Below, one piece after another: positions 1 through 10,517 of a DNA stretch of 64,000 nt. The translations under genes were made by a program, and so were the position numbers. This DNA is from Gremmenia infestans (Eukaryota > Ascomycota > Leotiomycetes > Helotiales > Hamatocanthoscyphaceae), in assembly GCA_032629725.1 (NCBI GenBank), contig JAFEVB010000022.1, positions 992,001-1,056,000 of the forward strand. Reading direction: 5' to 3'. The notes under the pieces are model-generated. The model had not been told where the DNA came from. It did not search any database and saw nothing but the letters and a program-made list of their open reading frames with translations. Position 1 is the stretch's first letter. Every line of letters starts with the position of its first letter.

Positions 1-2462
1 GGAGTGAGCGACTGACTGGATTTGGCTTTGTTCACAAGGGGAAAACTGCGAGACGATCCAGTTGAGCCTTCGCTGTAGGACGACTCGAGAGATGCGACGG
101 AGGCTTTGTGCGGGTGGCTCGTCCCATCCCGATCCTTTCGGTCGTGGATTATAGATGGAGGCCTCTCCATTCCGTCTGATGGTGGTTGTCGATCAACTGT
201 GTGACCATTTTTGATGGGAGAGCCGCCACCAAAAGTCAGCCGCTTTGCGCTCACGGGGGTTGATGAATCGCGTTCGGGTGCGTCAACGTGTTGAACGGCA
301 AAGTCTCTTCGATCCTCATCTCGTAGATCCACTGAACGTCGTCCCTCTGTCGCCGTTGCAAAAGATGCAAAAGTCGACACGGAAGTATTGCTACTGTTTC
401 GGATATGGGAAACTGGCCTCCCTCCTGTGGTCTGCGTTGTAGGACCTCTCGCTGTTTCTACGGAATCATCAGAGCTGAAACTTTCTCGTCGACCATTTCT
501 TTGCTGGCTAATAGTACCCATGGCACTGTGCAAGAAGAAGTGTTCGTAATCGAATGCGTCTTCACGATCCTCGTGTGAAATAGCTGTCGTAACAGTGTCA
601 TGGTAAGACGATGCATCGCTCTCATAGTCATCAACCTCCTCGCGGTTGACAATCTCGTCATTATAGTCATCTTCATCAGTCTCATTATGCTCTTCATCTT
701 TCCCGGCCAATTTTGCGCCGTCATGTTTTTCTTCTATGATTCGTGGTTCTTGTGGGCGAGCTGAAAGATCTGTCGAATGGTGTTCTTCGCTAACATCTTC
801 GTAGACGCTCGTAACATCGGAGGCTGCATACTCGGGTGCATGTCCCTGCTCCTCATGACCAAGCCTCTCGGGATTCGCATCGACATTGATATCTTTTGTG
901 TCCTGGGATTCTTGATTCCAAGGAGGATGCGCAACGCCTGCATCTGCACTCAGCCCACCCTCACCATAGCCTTTTGCAGCAGTGTACCACTGTTCAGCAG
1001 CCGTAAAAGGACTTGGCGTTCTGAGACTTTGTAAACTTCGGCGTTTCATAGTATCATCTCGAGCCCGATCCCGTAACACGGAAAGTCTACCCTTCAAATC
1101 ATGCATTTGATCTCGAATATCGCGCATTTGCATCGAAGATGCCGAACGAGTCAAACCTCGATGGTCACCACTAGGTCCTAGATGACCATCCGCGCTGGAC
1201 TGAATGCTCGCTCTGTCGGCTTCAAAATCCACCAGAGTCTCGTCTTCGCCCAGCGGCTCGAGTGCACCAGCATGTGGGGGTGAAGTTCTGTTTGGAGGTG
1301 AGGTTCGACTTGAAGAAACTCGAGGGGTGGGTGTGATGTTGGAATCCTCTCTGATACTATCCTGGGGCGACGTCGGTGACCGGTGATTGACATCCGTTCC
1401 GCCTTTAATGTATCGAGCCGCTGCACTTGTCGATCTAGCCGGAAACTGGGGCGTCCGCATATTCGGTGATATCGAGTTTTCGCTGTAAACCCTCGAGTGT
1501 CCTGGGCTTCCCGCCATGGGATTGGAAGATGCATGTATCTGCCGGTGCATTGAAGGAGGTGCGGCAAAATGAGATGTTAGTCCGCCTCCTTCTGGGGGAG
1601 AAGGGGTCGATCTCGACAAGGGACTGCTACTGTGGATGGAAGACAAAGAGCCGGAAGCGGTTTTGTGTAGGGTACTTCGAGCTCGTGTGAGGTTTCCCTC
1701 CATATTCTGTAATTTTGTCAGGAAATCTTCAGCCCGTTTGACTAGAATACCCACATTGAGCCTTCTCTTTGCATTCAGCAGGATTTGTTCGGCTCTCCTG
1801 CTCAAAGCAGCACTTGAATTGCCGTCCTCGTCCACCCCAGCCATGCTATTCCTATTCGATAAGCGCTGTGTTTCTTGTGCAATTACTTCCTGGCTATACG
1901 AATATGAATCCGCAACACTCTCCTCATCATCCCCCTGGAAGTTGCTGTCGTCCACGCTGATTCCGTCATCAAAATCTTTAAATATCTCGGCAGATTGGCC
2001 TTCAGATGTTACCGTGCTTGTCGATTCAATGGAAACGGTTCTCTGATGTGTCCCAGTCTTCGCTCGCTTCATTACTGCATCATAGCCCACTGTTGGACTA
2101 GACCGCACTCCCCCCAGTGTGGGGCTTGACCGCAGGCGCGCATGGCCATTGTTTTGTGCCTGCTGTTTGAGCATCCTCCTTTCGGCTGGTCCTGGTAGCC
2201 TTCGTCCTGGTGTGCTTTCCGCCTCTGTCACTTCCCCAATATCCGATAACATTGTCCCATTCCCGTAGATTATAGGGGTAGTCGGTGTGAGAGGTCCCAT
2301 GGGAGGTCCAATGGAGAACTGCATATTGGCTTGCTTCGAGCTTCCCCACTGGTTGTCTGGCGAAAGTGGTCGAGAAGGGGGGGAATCGTATTCGTCACCG
2401 TACGGCAGGATCATGTCAGGATTCGTGAGCGTGGGCGAAGCGGGGAGAGTTGGGTATGCCAT
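1..2462 (-). CDS. Ser/Pro-rich fungal protein, 3' end beyond left edge
   Basis: The minus-strand frame stays open from the ATG at 2462 down to base 1, so this is the N-terminal ~800 residues of a larger protein. An in-frame ATG at 2501 is an alternative start. I do not recognise a named family. The sequence is rich in Ser, Pro, Asp and Glu with many SP/TP sites, as in disordered, phosphorylated proteins. A short helical patch (SRRAEQILLNAKRRL... MEGNLTRAR, about residues 222-255) could form a coiled coil, and an acidic stretch (DDYESDASSY) lies near residue 610. Bases 1707-1754 are best read as a 48-nt intron (GTGGGT...TTACAG, CTGAC branch site). Its length is a multiple of three and it has no stop, so it could also be retained. 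The gene is divergent from the acetyltransferase, with 1.7 kb between them. The product is probably cytoplasmic or nuclear; its role is unknown. Confidence 0.75.
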   Translation of the reverse strand, partial: MAYPTLPASPTLTNPDMILPYGDEYDSPPSRPLSPDNQWGSSKQANMQFSIGPPMGPLTPTTPIIYGNGTMLSDIGEVTEAESTPGRRLPGPAERRMLKQQAQNNGHARLRSSPTLGGVRSSPTVGYDAVMKRAKTGTHQRTVSIESTSTVTSEGQSAEIFKDFDDGISVDDSNFQGDDEESVADSYSYSQEVIAQETQRLSNRNSMAGVDEDGNSSAALSRRAEQILLNAKRRLNVGILVKRAEDFLTKLQNMEGNLTRARSTLHKTASGSLSSIHSSSPLSRSTPSPPEGGGLTSHFAAPPSMHRQIHASSNPMAGSPGHSRVYSENSISPNMRTPQFPARSTSAAARYIKGGTDVNHRSPTSPQDSIREDSNITPTPRVSSSRTSPPNRTSPPHAGALEPLGEDETLVDFEADRASIQSSADGHLGPSGDHRGLTRSASSMQMRDIRDQMHDLKGRLSVLRDRARDDTMKRRSLQSLRTPSPFTAAEQWYTAAKGYGEGGLSADAGVAHPPWNQESQDTKDINVDANPERLGHEEQGHAPEYAASDVTSVYEDVSEEHHSTDLSARPQEPRIIEEKHDGAKLAGKDEEHNETDEDDYNDEIVNREEVDDYESDASSYHDTVTTAISHEDREDAFDYEHFFLHSAMGTISQQRNGRRESFSSDDSVETARGPTTQTTGGRPVSHIRNSSNTSVSTFASFATATEGRRSVDLRDEDRRDFAVQHVDAPERDSSTPVSAKRLTFGGGSPIKNGHTVDRQPPSDGMERPPSIIHDRKDRDGTSHPHKASVASLESSYSEGSTGSSRSFPLVNKAKSSQSLT
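1707..1754 (-). other. Probable 48-nt intron that keeps the frame
   Basis: Reading on the minus strand, GTGGGT at 1754 and TTACAG ending at 1707 enclose 48 nt with a CTGAC branch-like motif. The segment contains no stop and is divisible by three, so splicing cannot be settled from frame alone. Removal joins NAKRRLN directly to NMEGNLTRAR, a smoother helical segment than the unspliced reading. Confidence 0.55.
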
Positions 2463-2520
2463 CGTCGCAGTAGTTGCGCTGGTGGCCGTTTGCAAATGCA
2501 TGCTGCCGCAGTGGATTGGC

Positions 2521-2544
2521 AAGCAAGCAAGCAAGCAAGCAAGC
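2521..2544. repeat. (AAGC)6 microsatellite
   Basis: Six perfect AAGC units lie 20-60 bases upstream of the two candidate start codons of the left-edge gene, in its presumed 5' leader. Confidence 0.95.
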
Positions 2545-4221
2545 GCCACTGATTTTGCACTTTTAAATGTTGGAGCCGGTTGGCTACCCGCCGTCGAGGG
2601 TTAGGTCAAACAAGTGAGGATAAGGACCAGTATCGTATCGAAAAGGCGGATCTAGATGGGCAGGTGTCTTCGGCGGGAGGGCGCCTGAAGCTTGAGTCGA
2701 CAGGAGAAAAAGGAGAGTGTGACAGTTGGATGTATAGTGTTGTATTTGACGTAAAGACACAGGAGAACGAATGGATGGGAAGAGCACAAGGTGAATGTGC
2801 GTCAACCTCGTGGTGGTGGTGGTGATAAGCTCAACATCAGGACCCTCGATGAGGCTTCAACCATGGTGTAGGTAGGTTCTACTTTAGCTGAAGTTTATTT
2901 GGGGAAACTTTTTGAGGTACTCTTAAGAGACAAGGAACAAATAAATGCAAGCCAAGCTTACCAAGGATCCAGTAAAGTCGTCGGTAGAGGAGATTATTAG
3001 CGGAGCCTTATGCCTGCATCACACATCACAGACCTCAGCACGTACAGTACAGGACAGGATACCTCCGACATGGAGAAAGCAGCACTGAATTTAATAGACC
3101 GGACTAGGCTAGCCCTTTCAAAACAAAGCCGTTGACGAGTGCCGCTTTTCGTGGCGTCCAAAAGACGGGCTGTACGGATTCGGAAACTCTTCCCCATGCA
3201 ACGCCCAACCCGGACGAATCTTCTCCCAAGACCGTTGGGCTAGCTTCCATAGGCCAATCCTATCCTGTCATGATCATCCGCTGCAATCATCGCATCGCAT
3301 GGAAGTACATTACAGTACGGAGTACGGAGGTACGAGCATAACAACACAGACCTCCTCGTACGTATTGTATTCTACTTCACAATTCCGCCAAATATATAAC
3401 AGCTGGCATCACCCTCATCGTACACAGTTGCTTCTACCAGGCTGGCATGAATCCATGATTAAACTTTCATTTGCTGAGGTTCGTCCGGTCTCCGCCAAGG
3501 ATCCTATTTTCTCCACAAAACATGCCGTGAGTCCATGGACCATGGTGATACCGGTTCCACATAAGCATACCCCGAAAGCTACTCGTATATTTGCAGCATA
3601 GACGAAAATATAGGTTTTGTAGAATGTCCTTTTGCAGCTTGCCTCTCTTTGCTCAGTCTCTAAGTTTTGGACTTATCGTTCTTAAGAGGCTATTATTTCA
3701 GGCGAACTAGACTTCTGACGTCTGCGGAGTATGGGTACCTGGATACGGTACGTACCGGTAGGTTGACCTACCTAGGTATTTTCATAAGGCTATAGTGCTA
3801 GTATATCGAACGGTTAATCAAACGCTATACCTCATCTGTTCAGGAATTTTAGACACCGTTCAATCATTGCTCACCGCAGGTGGAACACTTATCTATCTTT
3901 GCTGTACTTTGTTACAGTACTTATTATGTATATTTATAGATGCATCTTGTACAGCTAGTTGCAATTTTCAACTCCGATCCCAACGCCGAGCGGGGTTCAT
4001 TCGCGGGTGTCTGTTCGGACTTCGAGGTGTACGCCCTTTCGAGATGACAAGTATCGTGACTCACGGCGTTCAAAAACATGATTCCTGCAGTATATATAGA
4101 ATGCAGCCATGTATTGAGTCATATAGTTCAATCAATCGAAAAAGCATATAAACTCTCTGCATCCCATTGAAATCGTAACCGCATCTCATCTCAATCCTTA
4201 CCTTGTATACACACATTCAAA
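2545..4221. other. Intergenic, divergent promoter region
   Basis: This region separates the left-edge gene from the acetyltransferase. No convincing gene is seen. It holds a (GGT)n-like stretch near 2807-2822, a TACGGAGTACGGAGGTAC tandem motif at 3316-3333 and several GTAC-rich words near 3740-3765. Confidence 0.7.
4091..4100 (+). promoter_or_regulatory. TATA-like element of the GNAT gene
   Basis: TATATATAGA lies 122-131 bp upstream of the ATG at 4222, a normal distance for a fungal TATA element plus 5' leader. No experimental start is known. Confidence 0.4.
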
Positions 4222-4973
4222 ATGTCAGCCCCAAGATTCATCCTCTCACCTTGCACACCAGAAGACGTGCCCGAAATGGTAGCAACCTACCTCTCGGCCT
4301 TCGAGCACGATTATTTTTCCAAATACTGTCTGCCCACCTCAACCATCACGCCGGAAGAAAAGCTGCGCTGGCTCAACGCACGATTTCTCAAACTCTTTAG
4401 CTCGCCCGAAGTGCGAGCCTTCAAAATCACAGATGCGAATAACGGGAACCGGCAAGCGGCGTTTTCGAGATGGATGTTTCCGTATGTTTTTAGTGAGGAG
4501 GAGAAGCGGGTAAGGGAGGAGGACAAGAAGGAGAGGGAGAGGAAGAGGAAGGAGGATGGGATTGATGTCAAGTGGCCTTTGGGTGCGGATTTGGAGGTTT
4601 GTGACTTGAAATTTGGGCCTATGGATAGCTGTCGAGAGTCAAGTATTAATGCGGAAGAGACTTATGGTAAGCTCGCTGTTCCTCGTAAACTAATACCTCT
4701 GAAGCTAACATTTGATTAGTATGTGGTTTGCTTGCCGTGCACCAAGACTATTGGAGACAGGGACTTGGCGGAATGTTGCTCAATCAAGTCATTGCTATGG
4801 CTGACGCTGAGGGACGAAGGATGTGGATCGAGGCAACGCCAGCTGGAAGGCCGCTTTATGCTAAGCTTGGGTTTAAGGAGGTCAGTTTGATAGAGGTCGA
4901 CCTGTCTAGGTGGGGTGGAAAAGAACCAGGGCGGAATTGGTGTATGGTGAGGGAACCCCAGAAGAAGGTATGA
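4222..4973 (+). CDS. GNAT-family N-acetyltransferase
   Basis: Two exons (4222-4666, 4720-4973) encode 232 aa. The 53-nt intron has GTAAGC, a CTAAC branch site and TTAG. The second exon carries the acetyl-CoA-binding motif A of the GNAT fold (LAVHQDYWRQGLGGMLL, an RQGLGG form of the Q/RxxGxG/A loop), followed by the motif B-like PLYAKLGFKEV near the C terminus. Family members transfer acetyl from acetyl-CoA to small amines or protein N termini; the substrate cannot be told from sequence. A Lys/Glu-rich insert (about residues 92-116) separates the beta strands, as in other fungal members of this group. No signal peptide is seen, so it is probably cytosolic. It converges on TRS65, with 120 bp between stop codons. 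Confidence 0.88.
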
Positions 4974-5093
4974 TTTGTCATGTTCTTGTCAAGACTCTAG
5001 ATAGATAGAAAGATCTGTCTATATGCGCGTTCTGTCAAAATCGAGAATTCAATTTTTATGTCCAGAAGATTTTGGCTAGACTTCTCTCCATAA

Positions 5094-6934
5094 CTAAGGC
5101 TCAAGGGGGGACACAATAATGCTCGGCAGGTCTTTGATATCAACATGCTCCTGCGTCCCCAAATCCACAACCCGCACCGCCTCAACCTCTACAATGCCCA
5201 CCTTGAGAGCCATAAACTTCAACTCGACCTCATAACAAGCACTCGGCGCCAGGGGACCGACTCGGGTATCTGTGCTTAGGCTCACTATATCTGTAGGTTC
5301 GATAGCTGAATTCCTCTGCATAGCATGCACAATGTTCTCGTCGACAACTGCGTCAGCGACCTTGGGATCTTTCTTGTGGCTAGTCGAAGGTGGTCGCATT
5401 ATCCGCGTTTCAATTCGACGTCTCTTAGAAAGTACCATGAGCGCTAGCTTTCGAGGTCTGTCCGAGCGGTTGACTATGAATACCGACCAAGTGAAGGGGA
5501 TCCCTGGGTATATGGGCTTTGCTGGAGGAGGCCCCGAGAATGTTACAGTTACGCCGAAATCCGGAATAGACGAGTTTCGTTGTTGACGGGTTGTCACATC
5601 CACTGATGGGAGAGCGTCTGGTCGAGTAATAGCAAGAGATGCCACAGTTGGGACCGTTTCAATCGAGGATCCGATCGAGAGTTGGGATGGTCGATGCGGC
5701 CGTTGTATCGGCTGGGTTGGATTGCCGAAGCCAGGATTTAGAGGTGGTGTAAAGTCAAGAGACGTTGTCCATTGCATTACTATTTTTGGTTCGCACACGT
5801 CAGACAGGTTCGCTGTAGCCGCTATTGAGATATCGAGTGTTCGAATCTGAGATCTATTTGTGGCGTCCATCTCATCCGGTAGCAGCCGATATATGAAAGT
5901 AACATCATCCTGTGGAAGACATTTGATAGGAAGTTTCATGCCTGGGATGTCATTCAGATCTTCAACATTGCCCCCATGAATAGAAAGATCAACTTTATCT
6001 AGTGTAACCTTGCAGTTGGCGAATGGAGTGATATCGATATCTAAAGAAGCAACCACTGCCGTATTTGCGGTCGTTGTGTTTGGTCTAGAGTAGCGCACAC
6101 GAGCATTTAGTGCTGGATAAACCTTGACTGATTGACGAGAGATATTCTTCAACGGCCGCATCAACTCTCTGGCTGCTTGGGTAAGAGGTTTTACTTGGGA
6201 GACCCTCAAAGCAGATAGCCTAGGCTTGATTCCTCCCATTGCTGGATCATCACCAAAAGCCTCCAGTAAGTTGATGCCGGAGGGCACCTGACTAGGCAAA
6301 TATTCCTCTGTTATCGCATGCTCTTGTATTTGCTCCGGGGCTTTCAAATTTGCTGTAGCAGAAAACACCACGGATGGGTTCTGGAGACGAAGTCGAGGTC
6401 GGAGAAGGAAAGTAGATATCTTCCACACAACCAGTATATGCCCGGCCCCAGAACTTCCCTCGGACTCGTCAGGACCTTGGACTACAATTAATGGATCCTC
6501 ACTGTCTTGAACGGAGCCACTGTATATCACTTCTTGGGCTGGTGGGCCGCCGTAATTTTCTTGCTGTGTGTTGACGACAGTTGCTTCGAGATTGATCATC
6601 AGGCGCTCAAGGTATGATCGTAGGGCTCTTTCATCGAAGTAGGGGGTTTGTAAAACAACATATACGTTGACAGTCTCATCTAATATCTACGAATGAGTAA
6701 GATATGGAGCTTTGAAGGATATCTGCAACACTCACCAAAGAACAAGGCTTGTCTTTGCGGAATGGTAGCTAAGGGAGACTCGTTTCCTTCGTCTAGTCGT
6801 TCCACGGAGCCACTCAATGCCTCTTCAATATCGAGGTTGCTGGCCAAGGGGACAATTGTATCCAAAACAGAAGTTTCTACAAACTCGAGACTCCCACGAG
6901 GACGAGCCTCTTCTATCTCCGTTTCGGCCACCAT
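5094..6934 (-). CDS. TRS65: TRAPPII complex subunit Trs65
   Basis: Exons 6934-6736 and 6679-5094 encode 594 aa. The 56-nt intron (GTGAGT...TTAG) is needed because the first exon's frame closes soon after. Trs65 is a fungal subunit of the TRAPPII tether, which activates Rab GTPases (Ypt31/32, and Ypt1 in some assays) at the late Golgi. Recognition rests on the C-terminal immunoglobulin-like beta-sandwich typical of the Trs65 family: WSVFIVNRSDRPRKLALMV, then GPLAPSACYEVELKFMALK and a final VVDLGTQEHVDIKDLPSIIV. The N-terminal half also looks beta-rich (PYFDERALRSYLERL near the exon junction). It shares a 374-bp divergent promoter with PRP40. The length matches filamentous-fungal orthologues as I know them. 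Confidence 0.85.
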
Positions 6935-7308
6935 GATGGACGCGCCGTGAGGCTAGAGGCGATTATAGAAAAGGTTATCCTCTCAAGAGACGGGAGCGAA
7001 GGGATGTGATGAATGGGAAGAGGAAGTGGGTCGTAATCTTTTTCAAAAGACTAAAGTCTCCCACATAATCCGATGTACAAGATATGGAGCATGCTTGCAA
7101 AGCTGTCCAGAAAATAAGGCAATTGAAAGTGAATTGGACTTGCTAATGCTCGCATGAACTTTGTCCGATCTAAAGATCTAAGGAGGTGCGGGCAGGTGTA
7201 GCTGCTGAATCCTTGCTAGCGTGCTTTCCCCAAAACTTTATTCCATTTCCATTCAAGAGCTCAAATTTGCCCAGCCGCAACTCCAAAAGGTTCTACAAAA
7301 CAGCCAGC
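6935..7308. promoter_or_regulatory. Divergent TRS65/PRP40 promoter
   Basis: 374 bp between two start codons on opposite strands. No TATA box is obvious. An in-frame ATG for PRP40 at 7186 would add 41 residues (MRAGVAAESLLACF...), but the ATG at 7309 gives the normal short leader before the first WW domain and is preferred. Confidence 0.6.
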
Positions 7309-9907
7309 ATGAACGGCATGAATGGAATCAACGGCCATGCGGCTACTCCTCCCCTCTGGAGCGAAGCTAAGAATGCTGACGGACGGATTTATTACTACAA
7401 TACTGTCACGAAAGCTACGCAATGGACCAAGCCAGAAGAGTTGATGACTCCAGCAGAGGTAACACCTCCTTCGTCTTGGACCACAAAGTATCTACTAACA
7501 TCTTAAATAGAGGGCACTTTCTGCGCAGCCTTGGAAAGAATATACTGCGGAAGGTGGAAGAAAGTACTGGTATAATACAGAGACGAAGCAGAGCTCTTGG
7601 GAGATGCCAGAGGTTTACAAAGAAGCGCTTTCCAAGGAGAAAGCTACTGCAGCACCAGTCACACCGTATGTGTTCGAAATAGCGCAATCGTATTCATGTG
7701 CTATGCTAACTTTCACAGGGCACCTACCTTCGTTGCCGGGGGTGGCTTCTCCGCACCCCAGTTTGATGCGCCTCGAGACCGAGAACCCCTTGGAGAAGCT
7801 CGACAGATTGCCTATGGTAATGATGCTAACGGAAGTCGAGCTCAAGTTTTTATCCCGTCGAATACCGACCCTGAATATAATACGTTCGAAGATGCCGAAG
7901 CTGCATTCCTCAAGCTACTGCGCCGCAACAATGTCAACCCTGACTGGACCTGGGAGCAGACGATGCGCTCCATTATCAAAGATCCGCAATACCGGGCGTT
8001 GAAAGATCCAAAGGACAGGAAAGCAGCATTCGAGAAGTATGCTGTTGAGGTACGGCTTCAGGAAAAAGACCGCGCAAAGGAGAGGCTTGAGAAGCTCCGT
8101 AAAGATTTTGCTACCATGCTGAGAAGTCACCCAGAGATCAAACACTATACCCGTTGGAAGACTGCGCGACCCATCATCGAAGGGGAGACCATATTCAGAT
8201 CCTCAAGAGATGACGACGAACGGCGCCAATTGTTCGAAGACTATATCATTGAGTTAAAGAAAGCTCATCTCGAACAAGAGACCGTCACTCGGAAAGCAGC
8301 CATGGATGATCTAGTGGATATATTGAAGAGTATTGAATTGGACCCGTACACCAGATGGTCAGAAGCACAAGGTACTATTCAATCTAATCACCGATTCCAG
8401 GGTGATGCGAAATTTCAATCCCTCAGCAAGTCGGATATATTGACCGCTTTCGAGAATCATATCAAAAATCTAGAAAAGACGTTCAACGATGTTCGCCAGC
8501 AGGAAAAGAACCAGAAGTCAAGGCGCGAGCGTCAAAATCGCGACAGATTTCTGAACTTATTGCGAGAGCTAAAGGGGGCCAAGAAGATCAGAGCAGGGAC
8601 AAAGTGGAGCCAAGTTCATCCTCTGATCGTGGAGGACGAAAGATATCAAGGAATGCTCGGTCAGTCAGGTTCTACACCTCTTGATCTGTTTTGGGACATG
8701 GTGGAGGAAGACGAGCGCATTCTACGCAGTAGGCGTAATGATGTTTTGGATGTTCTTGATGTATGTGACCCGCCAATGGACCATATACCTTGGTTGCTGA
8801 CTCTTTTCTAGGATAAGCGATTTGAGATTCAGCAAAATACTACGTTTGAGGAGTTCCTTGCCATGACGCAGAATGACCGACGAACTGCTGACATTGACCG
8901 AGATGATTTGTTACTAATTTTTGAACGAGTGGGTATTACATTCCTCTCTGCGTCAAGCATATCTAACATTTCACAGGCGCGTGAGAAAGTCTCTCGTCGT
9001 AGTGAAGATGATAAACATCAAGCTGAGCGTCAACAGCGCCGGGCTGTTGATGCTCTTCGATCCCTCATTAAGCATCTTGAGCCTCCTGTTCGCATCGATG
9101 ACACGTTTGAGAGGGTTCGGCCGCACATTGAGAGATCTGAGGAGTATCTTGCCGTCACTTCTGATGAATTACGGCGCTCTGCCTTCGACAAAGTCATCAA
9201 ACGCTTGAGGGAGAAGGAAGAAGATGTGGAAAAAGACCGTCTCAAGCGTCGAGATAGAGCTTCAGTCGACCGGCCAACTCATCGAGGTGAGAGATCGCAC
9301 CGTAGCGGACGTCATGTTAGGACAAGTCGCAGTCCAGAACCAGATGCCTACGAGGCAGATAGACGACGAGCTATTGCCGACCGAGAGAAAAATTATCGCA
9401 AAGGTGGCGCTGCTGACACTCTCCTGTCGCCTCGTCATAGAGGAGACCGGGATCGCGAAAGAGATCGTGATCTTGACAAACCTCATCGAAGCCGTCGGGA
9501 TGACTCTATGAGCCACTATGAGCGTGAGCGTAGAGACCGAGAGAGCGAAAGAGAGAAACTTTACCGTCGAAGAGCTGATCCTAGAGGCAGCGTTGATGAG
9601 TTGCCCTATGGAGATGAGAGACCGAGTGGAGGAAGTAGGCGCCGTCGAGCGGACAGCCCTGTGGGTAGCGAAGGAAGTGCAAGGTTGGCAAAGGTTTGTC
9701 GCTATGATCTATCTTTGTGCAAGAATGTATTACTGACTTTTATTGCAGAGAACAAGGAGAGAATTAACACCACGTGAGCGAACCCCTCCTCCACGTGAAC
9801 GGCGTCACAGGACTAGGACACCTCCTGCGGTTGTTGCTGCGCTCCCACCAAAGGAAGAGCCAGCCGTCCATTCAGGAAGCGAAGAGGGCGAAATTGAAGA
9901 AGAGTAG
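7309..9907 (+). CDS. PRP40: Pre-mRNA-processing factor Prp40 (WW and FF domains)
   Basis: Six exons (7309-7458, 7511-7665, 7719-8760, 8812-8928, 8977-9693, 9749-9907) encode 779 aa. Prp40 is a U1 snRNP protein that helps bridge the 5' splice site and the branch-point complex during early spliceosome assembly, in the nucleus. Two WW domains are clear: W17...W39...P42 and W58...W80...P83, with a YYY/YWY core. From about residue 165 there follow repeated FF domains (AFLKLLRRNNVNPDWTWEQ, DFATMLRSHPEIKHYTRWK, DLVDILKSIELDPYTRW and others). The C terminus is Arg/Asp/Ser/Glu-rich with REREK and SR-like runs and ends EEGEIEEE. All five introns are 48-55 nt with good splice signals, and the exon sum is an exact multiple of three. 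It converges with RLI1. Confidence 0.93.
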
Positions 9908-10517
9908 ATGAGGGACGCAGCCTAGAGACCTCGCCAGCCAGAGTTGTACGTATCGCATGAAAAACTTCAATTTTCGAGGCACGATGACTACTTTATCAAA
10001 CAGATCATTGATCACAGAGAGCAGCATGCATGCAAAGTTGAGACGCGGTGTATTTTGATCAAGGACTTTTTCGGTGTGTATCTTTATTTCCTACTGACTC
10101 AATACCTCGCGCGACACTTTTGAGAAGCTAGCTTCTGCAATGCTAAGCAAACTCCTCGATTTCCTTCGCGTAATTAATCAATAATAAAATCGTGATTCTA
10201 TCTTGACCATATTTGTGATGCATGTGCAGCACTAGACGGCAGTCACCCACTTGACCGTAAGCCCCTCAGTCCAAATCTAACCACCACCCGCGGGCGATAC
10301 AACAAAGGAAATGGTGGTAGTTAAAATTTAGGATCAGGCGAACAGGGGAATAGACTGCCGTCGCCGTCGTTAGTCATCTGGCTCGTCTTCGTCGTTGGTA
10401 CCCTCTTCATCTAGAAGACCTTGTGCCCCAGTGTGCCCATTTTGTTGCAATGCTACCCCATTAACGCCGACCGATGCATTATTTACAGACGGGATTGAAT
10501 CATTTGGTTGGCCCTCT
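9908..10517. other. Shared 3' region of PRP40 and RLI1
   Basis: About 610 bp between two convergent stop codons, presumably both 3' untranslated regions. No independent gene is seen. The RLI1 side (10370-10517) is open in a frame reached only if the last RLI1 intron is retained. Confidence 0.7.

Noticed and set aside
2098..2825. Several short frames on both strands around the left-edge start
   Set aside because: All overlap the long minus-strand gene or its leader in other frames.
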